DNA of 64,000 nucleotides from Liminaster sp045576355 (GCA_045576355.1 JAZNGG010000007.1:1-64000), one strand, 5' to 3'; positions 1 through 9,303 are shown, counted from the first letter of the stretch. Notes: generated by a model not told the origin, from the sequence alone. Numbers and translations are program-made.

Positions 1-6
1 AACGGC

Positions 7-130
7 TGTCCGCTTAAAAAAGAAAGACATGAAGTTTGGAAGGTGGCTTACTTTTTGGAAAATGTGTCCACAATGTCTATTTATCAGCACTGCGGACACA
101 TATTTTGTCGATTTTATTTTTTAGCGGACA
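7..130. repeat. Nested inverted repeats at window edge
   Basis: The outer arms are at 7-21 and 116-130: TGTCCGCT followed by an A-run, mirrored by a T-run ending in AGCGGACA. Inner arms TGTGTCC (63-69) and GGACACA (94-100) match perfectly. All arms carry a TGTCC(G/A)C core. No gene is supported in 1-297: frame 1 is open to about 189 but has no recognisable content. The element could be the end of a mobile element or a leftover miniature repeat; the left edge is cut, so this stays open. Confidence 0.4.
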
Positions 131-297
131 CCAATAAAAAAATTTTGTTATATAGAAGCAATAATAAAAAAGACACACATCTTATGTAAAAAACATAAAA
201 TATGTATCTTTAAAAGAGATATTTTTGTTCTCACTCTACTGAAAGAGATCTTCTCCACAGCAAAGTACACACTAAATAAAAACCTTGTATAACCTAA

Positions 298-498
298 TTA
301 AAGTAAGGTAACAACCACTTCGTCCTCTACTTCTGAAAAAGTAACTTTACCCTCGCGAGCCAACCAACCTAAAGCCGGAAGAATTTCTTTATCTTTCAGT
401 TTAGTGGCTTTCTTCAAAAGTTTAACAGACTGAGAATTTTTCAAACTTAATGCAGACCATACTGCACCAGCATTGTTGCCAATTAAATCAACATTCAT
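298..498 (-). CDS. Winged-helix mini-protein (DUF2582-like)
   Basis: A 66-residue soluble protein. The pattern 'GAVWSAL' followed by a Leu/Lys-rich helix, 'EILPALGWLAREGKV' and a beta-hairpin ending in 'VVVTLL' matches the small winged helix-turn-helix proteins common in Bacteroidales (DUF2582/PF10771 type). Family members are usually about 65-75 residues, so it is full length. The ATG start is supported by a well-formed promoter upstream (573-604), giving a leader of about 65 nt. It is monocistronic; the next gene upstream on this strand is the ABC ATPase at 676. Its DNA target or partner is unknown. The family call rests on recalled sequence pattern, not a search. Confidence 0.8.
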   Translation of the reverse strand: MNVDLIGNNAGAVWSALSLKNSQSVKLLKKATKLKDKEILPALGWLAREGKVTFSEVEDEVVVTLL

Positions 499-572
499 AA
501 CACAATTAAAAATTTATGCCTCCAAAACGTCAAATCTCTCCGATATTTCTTTGGCTTGTTAGCTTTTTGTTG

Positions 573-604
573 CAAATTTATAACATTTTTTAGATAGCTG
601 CAAA
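573..604 (-). promoter_or_regulatory. Promoter of winged-helix gene
   Basis: Read on the minus strand this is TTTG (601-604), exactly 20 bp, then TAAATTTG (573-580). It fits the Bacteroidota primary sigma consensus TTTG/TAnnTTTG. Predicted start of transcription is near 566, upstream of the ATG at 498. Confidence 0.55.
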
Positions 605-675
605 ATATTTTCATATTATTTGCATAAAGTCGTATTATAACTATATTTTTTGTATAAAATTGTAATATACAAATT

Positions 676-1326
676 TCAAGATATAACTTTTAATGTTTCT
701 TCCACACAGATAATACGAGAAGCCAAACTTTTTAAAGCATCCACCTTATGAGACACCAAAAGAATGGTAGTTCCAGAAAGATTTAAGTTCCTTAAAATAG
801 TATTAATTTTTGCAGAAAACTCAACATCCAAATAAGAATCGGGTTCATCAAGTATCAACAATTCAGGACTATTAATAATAGCTCTTGCTAACATTACACG
901 TTGCATTTGTCCTCCTGAAAGCTGTCCAATTGCAGATTTACTTAGAGTTCTTATTCCAAAAACATCCAACATCTCTGCAACTGCTCTTTTTTGTTTATCT
1001 GTAGGTCTTTTCAAACAACCAAGTTCTTGCATCAGCCCAGAAAGAACCACCTCCTCTACTAAAATTGGAAAAAGTGTATCAATATTTTTTCGTTGAGGAA
1101 GATAACCAATAGAAAGATTAGATACGACTTGACCATGAGAATTTCTAAAAATGACACTCCCATTAAATGGTTTTATTAATCCCAATATGCTCCTAATAAG
1201 AGTAGTTTTTCCTCCTCCATTAGGTCCAATTATCCCTAAAAATTCATTACGATATATATGCAAATTGACATCCCTTAAAACAGGACGTAAATCATAGCCA
1301 GCGGTCAAATGAGTAATCTCAATCAT
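676..1326 (-). CDS. Metal-type ABC transporter ATP-binding protein
   Basis: A 216-residue ABC ATPase of the zinc/manganese uptake (ZnuC/MntB-like) class. Walker A GPNGGGKTT is at 34-42, the Q-loop region at about 76-80, signature LSGGQ at 136-140, Walker B LLILDEP at 156-162 and the switch His in 'LLVSHK' near 193. It is slightly shorter than the usual 240-260 residues, ending soon after the H-loop. Its ATG overlaps the ispG stop by 8 bp, so it is translated from the ispG message. No membrane subunit or binding protein lies in the window, so its transporter partner must be encoded elsewhere. Substrate specificity is inference from general ZnuC resemblance only. Confidence 0.85.
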   Translation of the reverse strand: MIEITHLTAGYDLRPVLRDVNLHIYRNEFLGIIGPNGGGKTTLIRSILGLIKPFNGSVIFRNSHGQVVSNLSIGYLPQRKNIDTLFPILVEEVVLSGLMQELGCLKRPTDKQKRAVAEMLDVFGIRTLSKSAIGQLSGGQMQRVMLARAIINSPELLILDEPDSYLDVEFSAKINTILRNLNLSGTTILLVSHKVDALKSLASRIICVEETLKVIS

Positions 1327-2986
1327 TGGATCTATCCTCTTCGATCAATGCAAGAAGTCGTTCTACCGCCTCTTCACTCGGGATGTTACGAAGCACACAT
1401 TTCTTTCCCTTATATAAGGAAACACGTCCAGGTCCAGCTCCGACATAGCCATAATCAGCATCCGCCATCTCTCCAGGACCATTAACAATACATCCCATCA
1501 CTCCAATCTTAAGCCCTGTAAGATGAGAGGTTGCAGTTTTAATTTGCGCCAACGTCTGTTGAAGATCAAAAAGAGTACGGCCACAACTAGGGCAAGCTAT
1601 ATATTCAGTCTTTGTAAATCGTACACGAGACGCCTGCAAAATACTAAAGGACAACGCAATAACAGCAGACTGATCTACATTAGGAGCTTGAATTAAAATT
1701 CCATCAGCTAAGCCATCGATAAACATAATCCCAAAATCAGCAGCAGCTTTAAGTTGCAAATCTTCGAGATCATCATCATGATACTCCCTACTCAAAACAA
1801 TTGGATTACGAACTCCTGCAGATTCTAAAGTAAGAATAAAAGCTCTCCATATACCAATAGGATTTGTTCCATTTGCACGCACGATAACAGGTTTATCTGG
1901 AAATTCAGACAAATAATCAATTATTGAATCATCATATTGCAACTCATCTAAACTATAAGATAGCATTCCAGATGAAGATATATCTGCACCTAACAATGTA
2001 TTACCTACAACCAATGGTAGGGCTTCCCCTCCTAAGTTTCCACATTTATGAGTTTTACGACGAGAAGGATGAATTGGATCATATGTATGACAAGAAGGTC
2101 CCATAATATAATGATGACCCTCTCGGGCAGATATATAGTTTGCCAATTTCCGGGCTACAGGTATCTCTAATTCCGGATCTTCACTTAATGATACTCTAAT
2201 CGTATCTCCAATACCATCAGCAAGAAGTGCCCCAATACCGACAGCGGACTTAATGCGTCCGTCTTCACCATCACCGGCTTCTGTGACACCTAAATGAAGA
2301 GGATATGCCATACCTTCCAACTCCATCTGACGCACCAACAAACGAACGGTTATCACCATGACACTCGTATTAGAGGCTTTAACAGAAATAACTACATTAT
2401 CAAAATTCTCGTCTCTACAAATACGCAAAAACTCCATGCATGACTCGACCATACCTTCTGGGGTATCGCCATATCGAGACATTATACGATCTGACAACGA
2501 ACCATGATTAACTCCAATACGAATAGCTGTATTATGTTCCTTGCAAATATTCAAAAATGGGACAAAACGCGTATGTATTTTTTTGATCTCCTGGGCATAC
2601 TCTTCTTCTGTATATTCCAACTTTTTAAAAGTCCGTCCTGGATCTACATAATTACCTGGATTGATACGTACCTTCTCAACGATGCCCGCAGCGATATCTG
2701 CAACGGCCGCATTAAAATGTATATCTGCGACAAGCGGTACATCTATTCCTCGAGAACGAAGATTATTACGGATTTCACCCATATTAAGAGCCTCTTTAGC
2801 TCCTTGCGCAGTCAATCTAACTAACTCCGCTCCAGCTTCGACTATACCTTCTATCTGTTCTACTGAAGATGATGTATCTAACGTTGACGTATTAGTCATG
2901 CTCTGCAATCGGATAGGAGCATTACCACCTAACTCTAAATTACCAATCCGAACTTGAGAAGACTTTCTCTTTATATAGTTATACAT
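1319..2986 (-). CDS. ispG: 4-hydroxy-3-methylbut-2-enyl diphosphate synthase
   Basis: IspG performs the penultimate step of the MEP isoprenoid pathway, reducing MEcPP to HMBPP with a [4Fe-4S] cluster. The N-terminal TIM barrel begins 'GGNAPIRLQSMTNTST'. The C-terminal iron-sulphur domain carries 'ACPSCGRTLFD' and 'GVMGCIVNGPGEM', supplying the three cluster cysteines. About 555 residues makes it the long, insert-containing form seen in Bacteroidota, Chlamydia and plants rather than the ~370-residue E. coli form. An upstream in-frame TTG at 2995 exists, but the ATG at 2986 gives the usual N-terminus. purE lies upstream on the same strand but is separated by a terminator (3020-3058); the ABC ATPase overlaps its 3' end. 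Confidence 0.97.
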   Translation of the reverse strand: MYNYIKRKSSQVRIGNLELGGNAPIRLQSMTNTSTLDTSSSVEQIEGIVEAGAELVRLTAQGAKEALNMGEIRNNLRSRGIDVPLVADIHFNAAVADIAAGIVEKVRINPGNYVDPGRTFKKLEYTEEEYAQEIKKIHTRFVPFLNICKEHNTAIRIGVNHGSLSDRIMSRYGDTPEGMVESCMEFLRICRDENFDNVVISVKASNTSVMVITVRLLVRQMELEGMAYPLHLGVTEAGDGEDGRIKSAVGIGALLADGIGDTIRVSLSEDPELEIPVARKLANYISAREGHHYIMGPSCHTYDPIHPSRRKTHKCGNLGGEALPLVVGNTLLGADISSSGMLSYSLDELQYDDSIIDYLSEFPDKPVIVRANGTNPIGIWRAFILTLESAGVRNPIVLSREYHDDDLEDLQLKAAADFGIMFIDGLADGILIQAPNVDQSAVIALSFSILQASRVRFTKTEYIACPSCGRTLFDLQQTLAQIKTATSHLTGLKIGVMGCIVNGPGEMADADYGYVGAGPGRVSLYKGKKCVLRNIPSEEAVERLLALIEEDRSND

Positions 2987-3011
2987 AATAATCAATGAAT
3001 TTATTTAGTAA

Positions 3012-3058
3012 AATAAAAAAAATGTCTCATCAATAATTACATGAGAAAAGAGACATTT
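3012..3058 (-). terminator. Terminator of purE
   Basis: Arms AAATGTCTC (3020-3028) and GAGACATTT (3050-3058) pair perfectly. On the minus strand the stem is followed by a run of T from about 3027 down to 3012. This separates purE from ispG. Confidence 0.75.
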
Positions 3059-3061
3059 TAA

Positions 3062-3568
3062 TCAATTTGTCTTAAACTCATACTTTATATTAGCCAATTC
3101 TGCATTAGCCTTAACAATTTTTTCAGAAAGTTTATTCTTATAATCAAAAAAACGTTTTGCTAAATCCTCATCAGCTATAGAAAGAATCTGAATAGCAAGA
3201 ATCCCTGCATTCATTGCTCCATTAAGTGCAACAGTTGCCACAGGAATACCTGGAGGCATTTGTATCATAGCCAATAAAGCATCTAACCCTTCTAATGATG
3301 CAGTGAGAGGTACACCAATAACCGGGATAGGTGTCATTGCAGCTACAACACCCGCAAGATGGGCAGCCATACCAGCCCCTGCAATGATTACCTTAATACC
3401 TCGACCTGCCGCATTAATTGCAAATTCTTCTACTTCTTTAGGAGTTCGGTGTGCTGACAATGCATGCATTTCAAAAGGAATTTTAAATTCATTAAGAATG
3501 TCTGCTGCTTTTTTCATAATAGGAAGATCACTTGTACTTCCCATAATAATACTAACTATCGGTTTCAT
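3062..3568 (-). CDS. purE: N5-carboxyaminoimidazole ribonucleotide mutase
   Basis: Class I PurE converts N5-CAIR to CAIR in purine biosynthesis. The 168-residue protein opens 'IVSIIMGSTSDLPIMKKA' (the GS-S-D nucleotide-binding turn), has the signature 'ALSAHRTP' near residue 40 and 'AGAGMAAHLAGVVAAMTPIPVIGVP' lining the active site. Length matches bacterial PurE. No purK is adjacent in the window. In many Bacteroidales purE sits just ahead of ispG; here that order is kept but a terminator lies between them, so the two need not be co-transcribed. Confidence 0.97.
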   Translation of the reverse strand: MKPIVSIIMGSTSDLPIMKKAADILNEFKIPFEMHALSAHRTPKEVEEFAINAAGRGIKVIIAGAGMAAHLAGVVAAMTPIPVIGVPLTASLEGLDALLAMIQMPPGIPVATVALNGAMNAGILAIQILSIADEDLAKRFFDYKNKLSEKIVKANAELANIKYEFKTN

Positions 3569-3633
3569 TTATACACTTATTTATTAATATTAATCATCAA
3601 AGAAATATGTTCATTCCTCATGTCTCACAAAAT

Positions 3634-4278
3634 TTAGCCCCATAATACATATGAGAGAGACATTATTATAGTCCCGACTATCGATCCAGTAGCAACTTGA
3701 GCCAAGGTATGACGACCTAAATAGACCCGAATACTACATACCAAACCAGTAACTACAATTATAAACATTGGGATCCATAACGGAAGTAAATAAGGAAATC
3801 TAAGATGTACAGAAAAAGAAACAACCATTAAGCCCGCTAATCCAGAAGCATGAGCACTAATTTTCCACCAAAAACTAACAAACCAACAAATAAATGCCAG
3901 TATTGAGGCCCCAATATAAAACGATAATGCCCACTTAGGGAAACCTTGAAAATAGAGAGCACAAGCACATAGAACATAGAAAATCCAATTAACAAGCAAG
4001 GGAATAGCACGATCTGCTCGGTTTCTCAATGCCCAATGTCCTACAAATCCCAATTTATAAAGAATAGATATGCATAACACAGGTAACAAACATGTAAAAA
4101 TAAAAATCTCACTGACAATAACAAAGCCAGTCTCTTTGGAAATTAATAAGGACAAATCAGATAAACAGACAATAAGAATCGCCGCATAACTCAACATAAG
4201 TAGCGGGTGAAACATGTTTGAAATGCTTTGAAGCACTGCGTTGAAAATTTTTGATTTCATTATATCAGAGTTTTTCAA
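3634..4278 (-). CDS. PAP2-like membrane protein
   Basis: A 214-residue integral membrane protein with about six hydrophobic segments. It resembles the PAP2 (type 2 phosphatidic acid phosphatase) superfamily: 'LRNRADRAIPL' stands for motif 1, 'KISAHASGLAG' for motif 2 and 'RVYLGRHTLAQVATG' for motif 3. The motif 2 His and motif 3 Arg/His are present, but the motif 3 Asp is Gln and the motif 2 'PSGH' is altered, so phosphatase activity is uncertain. It follows rpoN by 39 bp on the same strand and is probably the last gene of the uvrA-DUF4286-rpoN run. Possible roles are lipid or lipid-carrier dephosphorylation at the inner membrane. Confidence 0.75.
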   Translation of the reverse strand: MKNSDIMKSKIFNAVLQSISNMFHPLLMLSYAAILIVCLSDLSLLISKETGFVIVSEIFIFTCLLPVLCISILYKLGFVGHWALRNRADRAIPLLVNWIFYVLCACALYFQGFPKWALSFYIGASILAFICWFVSFWWKISAHASGLAGLMVVSFSVHLRFPYLLPLWIPMFIIVVTGLVCSIRVYLGRHTLAQVATGSIVGTIIMSLSYVLWG

Positions 4279-4317
4279 TCTAACTTTTATGATTATAATT
4301 GCAACGAAAAAAAATTT

Positions 4318-5847
4318 CTAAACTTCTCGTCGTAATCGTGCCGAATTATACCCTAATTGCTCACGATATTTTGCTACCGTTCGACGAGCCATAGGAAAAC
4401 CTGCAGAAACCATACGTTCTGTTAACTGCTCATCTGTCAAAGGCTTACGTTTGTCTTCCTCTTCAATACATTGTTTTAACAATGACTTCACAATCTCTGA
4501 TGAAACAACTTCCCCTCTATCTGTTTGGATTGTTGCAGCTGAAAACAACTGTTTTACAGGGAAAATGCCAAAATCTGTTTGAACATATTTACTATTACTT
4601 ACACGCGAAATAGTTGAAATGTCATACCCTGTACGAGATGCTACATCATTCAATACCATCGGATGCAATTGTTCCCGATCTCCTGTCAAAAAATAATCTT
4701 GCTGTAACACTAAAATAACACTCATAACAGCTATTAGTGTTTCTCGACGCTGACGTAAAGAATCTATAAAAAGTTCAGCAGACATTTTTTTCTCACGTAT
4801 CATCTTAGCCGCATCTCGACTATCTTGTAATACTTTACTTCTTTCTACACTTAATTTCCGATCCGTCTTCTTGATTTTAAGTGATTCAAGTAAACTATTA
4901 ATATCTGAACTAATACGAATTGCCGGGATATGTTTCTCATTAAGATGTAATATCAAATGCCCATCTTCATTCTCGACAATAAAATCCGGGGTAACTTGAT
5001 TATATCTATCTTGAATAGTCTCTAAATCAGAAACAATACCAGCTGGCCTAGGTTGAAGATGCAAAATCAAAGACATCGCTGCGTCTAGTTCATCACGAGT
5101 AACTGAGTGCACCTGCATCAACCGCTCATAACGATGTTTGGAAAAATCTTCAAAACTTCTTTTTAAAATATTATAAGCCAACATAGAAACTGATGAACCT
5201 TTTTTACCCTCCAACTGCAACATTAAGCACTCCTTAACATCCCTTGCTCCAATACCGGCTGGTTCTAGATCTTGAACGATAGAAAGTGCGTCTTGTAAAG
5301 CTTGTACATTAGTCTCAAAATGTAGAGTAAACTCCAAGTCATCACATAATGCAGTTAACGGTCTAAGTAAATATCCACTATCATCCAAACTATCAATAAT
5401 ATAATTACCTAAAAAACGCTGTTCGTCCGTAATAGTTCGTAAAGCCAATTGACTTTTTAATTCTTCTCGAAAATCCGTCTCTGTTCTTACGATATTCAAT
5501 GGGGAAAATGTAGTTTCAGCATTTGCCCTCTCTCCCACTATTTCATCATCGTCATAATCTAATGAAATAGGAGAATTATCCTCGTTTAATTCTGATATAG
5601 AAATATTATTCTCTTTGACTTGATATTCATCATCAAGTTCCTTTGTTCCGTCATCTTGAAAGTTCGAAAACTCTTCAGATTCGTTTCCAATGTTCTCAGT
5701 CTCTCCTTCTTCCAATACAAAATTATTCTCTAATTCTTCCCTAATACGAGTCTCTAATTCATGAACAGGAAGTTCTAACAAGCGCACCAATTGCACTTGC
5801 TGCGGAGTCAATCTTTGATTTTGAGTTTGGACTAATTGAGTCTTCAT
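4318..5847 (-). CDS. rpoN: RNA polymerase sigma-54 factor
   Basis: Sigma-54 directs transcription from -24/-12 promoters together with AAA+ activators. The protein has a Gln/Leu-rich activator-interacting N-terminus ('QNQRLTPQQVQLVRLLELPVHELE'), an acidic linker (roughly residues 50-110), the core-binding domain with 'LQDLEPAGIGARDVKECL', and the C-terminal RpoN box 'ARRTVAKYREQLGY'. The reading frame continues upstream to 5895, but a TACTTTTG promoter element lies inside that extension (5865-5872), so ATG at 5847 is preferred and yields 509 residues. No sigma-54 activator is encoded in the window. DUF4286 and uvrA lie upstream, the PAP2-like gene downstream. Confidence 0.96.
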   Translation of the reverse strand: MKTQLVQTQNQRLTPQQVQLVRLLELPVHELETRIREELENNFVLEEGETENIGNESEEFSNFQDDGTKELDDEYQVKENNISISELNEDNSPISLDYDDDEIVGERANAETTFSPLNIVRTETDFREELKSQLALRTITDEQRFLGNYIIDSLDDSGYLLRPLTALCDDLEFTLHFETNVQALQDALSIVQDLEPAGIGARDVKECLMLQLEGKKGSSVSMLAYNILKRSFEDFSKHRYERLMQVHSVTRDELDAAMSLILHLQPRPAGIVSDLETIQDRYNQVTPDFIVENEDGHLILHLNEKHIPAIRISSDINSLLESLKIKKTDRKLSVERSKVLQDSRDAAKMIREKKMSAELFIDSLRQRRETLIAVMSVILVLQQDYFLTGDREQLHPMVLNDVASRTGYDISTISRVSNSKYVQTDFGIFPVKQLFSAATIQTDRGEVVSSEIVKSLLKQCIEEEDKRKPLTDEQLTERMVSAGFPMARRTVAKYREQLGYNSARLRREV

Positions 5848-5864
5848 AACTTCAGATTGTGCTA

Positions 5865-5895
5865 CAAAAGTAACTCTTTTTTTAATGTAAGACAA
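5865..5895 (-). promoter_or_regulatory. Promoter of rpoN, decides its start
   Basis: Minus strand: TTG (5893-5895), 20 bp, TACTTTTG (5865-5872). Transcription would begin near 5858, only about 11 nt before the ATG at 5847. This rules against the longer 5895 start. Confidence 0.55.
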
Positions 5896-5919
5896 TTATT
5901 AGTTCATGAAAAGATGTTT

Positions 5920-6231
5920 TCATAGAGTTATCTCTGTCATTGTAGTACTAAATCGCAAAACTCTTTCTCCAAATTTTGCTATAAAAGCTGCATCAACAGA
6001 GGGTTCAATTTCTTTTTTAAAACGTTTTAAAGCAGCAACTCCATCTGCTTCCAACATCAGAGAATAACCTAAAAGACCATCTCCAATATCAACGAGTAAC
6101 CTAACAAACCGAGGATTACGTAAATAACCATTAGATAAGACTGCAGGCAAATATTCGTCCCTCATATACAAAAGAAAATCACTTAGATGTTCCTCACCAT
6201 CAATATGAAAAGAGGTATTATATATTAACAT
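5920..6231 (-). CDS. DUF4286 family protein
   Basis: A 103-residue soluble protein matching the Bacteroidota DUF4286 family: it begins 'MLIYNTSFHIDGE', with a conserved 'FLLYMRDEYLPAVL' helix and a C-terminal 'KFGERVLRFSTTMTEI'. The fold is probably a dimeric alpha/beta ferredoxin-like barrel; no function is established. It lies 10 bp after uvrA and 72 bp before the chosen rpoN start, so it is co-transcribed with uvrA and possibly rpoN. The pairing with uvrA may hint at a stress link, but that is only context. Confidence 0.88.
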   Translation of the reverse strand: MLIYNTSFHIDGEEHLSDFLLYMRDEYLPAVLSNGYLRNPRFVRLLVDIGDGLLGYSLMLEADGVAALKRFKKEIEPSVDAAFIAKFGERVLRFSTTMTEITL

Positions 6232-6241
6232 GATAATTTAA

Positions 6242-9103
6242 TTATTTATTACTTTTTAAAAGAGGAAGAAGATATTGTGTTGTCGGTGTTTTGACTGCGT
6301 TAGATTTATCTTTTGTCAAGCCACAAATTTGTTCGGGAGTACCTTGTGCTACTATTTGACCTCCAGCCGCTCCGCCATCTGGCCCCATGTCTATCAAATA
6401 ATCACAACACTTGATAACATCCAAATTATGTTCAATAATTATAATCGTGTTTCCTTTATCAACTAATCGATTTAAGACTTTCATCAAAACACGAATATCT
6501 TCAAAATGTAATCCGGTAGTAGGCTCGTCCAATATATATAAGGTTTTCCCTGTACTTTTTTTTGCAAGTTCTGTAGCAAGTTTAACACGCTGACTCTCAC
6601 CTCCACTCAAGGTTGATGAAGGCTGTCCCAACTTAATATAACCTAACCCGACCTCTTGCAACACTTTAATTTTTGAGAGAATCGTAGGAACATTATCAAA
6701 AAACTCTACTGCCTGATTAATTGTCATATCCAATACATCTGCAATACTTTTTCCTTTAAAGCGAACTTCCAAAGTCTCTCGATTATAACGTTTCCCATGA
6801 CATGATTCACATGGAACCATAACATCTGGTAAAAAATTCATCTCAATAGTTTTGTATCCATTCCCCGCACAAACCTCACAGCGTCCTCCACCGACATTAA
6901 ATGAAAACCTCCCGGCTTTATATCCTCTCATTTGAGCCTCAGGCATAGCAACAAACAAGTTTCGAATATCAGAAAAAACACCTGTGTATGTTGCAGGATT
7001 ACTACGCGGAGTACGTCCAAGGGGAGATTGGTCAACATTCACTACCTTGTCAATAAACTCAATTCCTTCCAAACAATTATAAGGAAGGGGTTCTCTCAAC
7101 GAACGATAAAAATGCTTACTCAGTATCGGTTGTAATGTTCCATTAATTAAAGAAGACTTTCCACTTCCAGAAACACCTGTAATACCAATTAAACATCCCA
7201 AGGGGAAATCGACATTTACATGTTTAAGATTATGACCACATGCACCTTTTAATGATAGTTTCCGGTGTGACCCCTCCCTACGAATTTTAGGGGTTTCTAT
7301 CTCCCTAGTCCCATTTAGATAATCTGCAGTCAGAGTATGATCTGCCAACAATTCCTTTGGGGTACCTTGGAACATCACTTTCCCTCCTCTTCGACCTGCC
7401 ATGGGACCGATATCAATCACATAATCTGCATGTAGCATCATATCTTTATCATGCTCTACTACAATAATAGTATTTCCAATATCTCTCAATTTCTTTAACG
7501 AGGATATAAGTAACTCATTATCTCTTTGGTGCAGTCCAATACTAGGTTCGTCAAGTATATAAAGGACATTCACTAGCTGCGAACCAATCTGTGTCGCCAA
7601 ACGAATACGTTGACTTTCTCCTCCGCTGAGAGTCATAGACGAACGATCAAGGGACAGATATCCAAGTCCAACACCTAATAAAAAATGAATGCGAGAATCT
7701 ATTTCCTTAATAATTTCTTTAGCAATATTATTCTGTCGCTCATCCAAACATGAAGGGAGTTTTTTTATCCAGTCAGACAAATCTATTAAATTCATAGCAC
7801 TGACCTCCGAAATATTTTTTCCTCCTAAATAAAAGTGTAATGCTTCTCGATTTAGGCGGCATCCATTACACACAGGGCATACCTTAACCGAACTAAAAGA
7901 TTCTGCCCACCGGCGTTCCTTAGCAGAAACCTCTTCTCCACTTTGCATTTCTATATACTTGACCAATCCCTCATATGGCATTGTCATCAACGAATAGCCA
8001 GCACTTTCATGATTAACACGATAACATTCGCCCGTACCATTAAGAACATCATTGATCGCCTCCTCTGGGAGTTCGGATATTGGCACATCCATATCTAATC
8101 CATACGTAGCAAGTAATGCCTCTATCTGTCCAAAAATCATCGTTTTCTTTTTCTTTCCTAACGGAGCAATTCCTCCTGCAGAAATAGAAAGTGACGAATC
8201 CGGAATAATTTTTTCTCTATCCAGCATTGTAACTGTTCCCAATCCATGACAATGAGGACATGCTCCCATAGGAGAATTGAAAGAAAAATCATGTGGAGCT
8301 GGATCTTTATATGAAAGTCCGGTTACCGGATCCATAAGCATTCGAGAAAAATGACGAATATCATTTAGTTCTCCATTCTCATCCCTAACATCGCCATCCA
8401 AAATCATTAACATGCCATCCCCCATCCTCATAGCTAAACGTACACTCTCGCGTAAACGCTGCAAGTCATCAGAGAGCACAATACGGAGCTTATCTACAAC
8501 CAACTCCACATTATGGTTTTTATAACGATCGAGTTTCATACCATGCAAAATCTCTCGCAACTCTCCATCGATCCGAACATGTAAAAAGCCCTTTTTTCTC
8601 AATTGCTCAAAAAGTTCTTTGTAATGACCTTTACGATTACGGACTATCGGAGACAATAGGTAAATACGTTTTCCATTATAACGTTCTAAAATCAAATCTA
8701 AAATCTGCTCTTCTGAAAAGCGAATCATCCGTTCTCCACTTAAATAAGAATATGCTTCACCGGCACGGGCATATAGAAGACGTAAAAAATCATATATTTC
8801 AGTTGTAGTTCCAACTGTAGAACGAGGATTATGATTGACTGTTTTCTGTTCTATGCTAATAACAGGACTAAGCCCACTGATTTTATCGACATCTGGACGT
8901 TCCAAATTTCCTAAGAAATTACGAGCATAACTAGAAAAAGTCTCTATATAACGACGCTGACCTTCTGCATAAATCGTGTCGAAAGCCAAAGAGGACTTAC
9001 CACTACCGCTAAGTCCTGTAATAACAGTCAAACTGCGTTCAGGGATTGTCACATCTACATTTTTCAAATTATGGACACTTGCCCCTAATACTTCTATTGC
9101 CAC
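6242..9103 (-). CDS. uvrA: Excinuclease ABC subunit A
   Basis: UvrA is the damage-sensing ATPase of nucleotide excision repair and loads UvrB on DNA. The 953-residue protein has two ABC modules: Walker A GLSGSGKSS near 31-39 and GVSGSGKSS in the C-terminal half, with two LSGGESQR signatures. Both zinc modules are present: 'CPHCHGLGT...CPVCNGCRLN' and 'CEVCAGNGY...CESCHGKRYN'. 'FSSYARNFLGNLERPDVD' is the classical insertion for UvrB/DNA contact. The start codon is GTG (9103), giving 'MAIEVLGASVHNLKNV', the family N-terminus. It heads the minus-strand run with DUF4286 and rpoN. No clear promoter was found in the 200-bp gap upstream. Confidence 0.98.
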   Translation of the reverse strand: MAIEVLGASVHNLKNVDVTIPERSLTVITGLSGSGKSSLAFDTIYAEGQRRYIETFSSYARNFLGNLERPDVDKISGLSPVISIEQKTVNHNPRSTVGTTTEIYDFLRLLYARAGEAYSYLSGERMIRFSEEQILDLILERYNGKRIYLLSPIVRNRKGHYKELFEQLRKKGFLHVRIDGELREILHGMKLDRYKNHNVELVVDKLRIVLSDDLQRLRESVRLAMRMGDGMLMILDGDVRDENGELNDIRHFSRMLMDPVTGLSYKDPAPHDFSFNSPMGACPHCHGLGTVTMLDREKIIPDSSLSISAGGIAPLGKKKKTMIFGQIEALLATYGLDMDVPISELPEEAINDVLNGTGECYRVNHESAGYSLMTMPYEGLVKYIEMQSGEEVSAKERRWAESFSSVKVCPVCNGCRLNREALHFYLGGKNISEVSAMNLIDLSDWIKKLPSCLDERQNNIAKEIIKEIDSRIHFLLGVGLGYLSLDRSSMTLSGGESQRIRLATQIGSQLVNVLYILDEPSIGLHQRDNELLISSLKKLRDIGNTIIVVEHDKDMMLHADYVIDIGPMAGRRGGKVMFQGTPKELLADHTLTADYLNGTREIETPKIRREGSHRKLSLKGACGHNLKHVNVDFPLGCLIGITGVSGSGKSSLINGTLQPILSKHFYRSLREPLPYNCLEGIEFIDKVVNVDQSPLGRTPRSNPATYTGVFSDIRNLFVAMPEAQMRGYKAGRFSFNVGGGRCEVCAGNGYKTIEMNFLPDVMVPCESCHGKRYNRETLEVRFKGKSIADVLDMTINQAVEFFDNVPTILSKIKVLQEVGLGYIKLGQPSSTLSGGESQRVKLATELAKKSTGKTLYILDEPTTGLHFEDIRVLMKVLNRLVDKGNTIIIIEHNLDVIKCCDYLIDMGPDGGAAGGQIVAQGTPEQICGLTKDKSNAVKTPTTQYLLPLLKSNK

Positions 9104-9303
9104 TTTAAAAAAAACTCTTGATTGCTATAAATTTCATTTAACTCATCCGCACAAATTCCAAGTCACCTATTTCTTATCACAAATAGGATTATCGGTATCG
9201 TTTGAATATGCGAATATAATGATTATTTCAAAACTGAACAAATATATATACTTAATTTTTAAACATCCTCTTCCAAACGATAAAAACAAGAAATAAGTCA
9301 ATC

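Noticed and set aside
1..189. Open frame 1 at the left edge as the tail of a gene
   Set aside because: Sixty-odd codons without recognisable content, crossing the inverted repeats; a second frame is equally open.
5848..5895. Longer N-terminus of RpoN
   Set aside because: A TACTTTTG promoter element lies inside it and the family normally begins at the Gln-rich segment.
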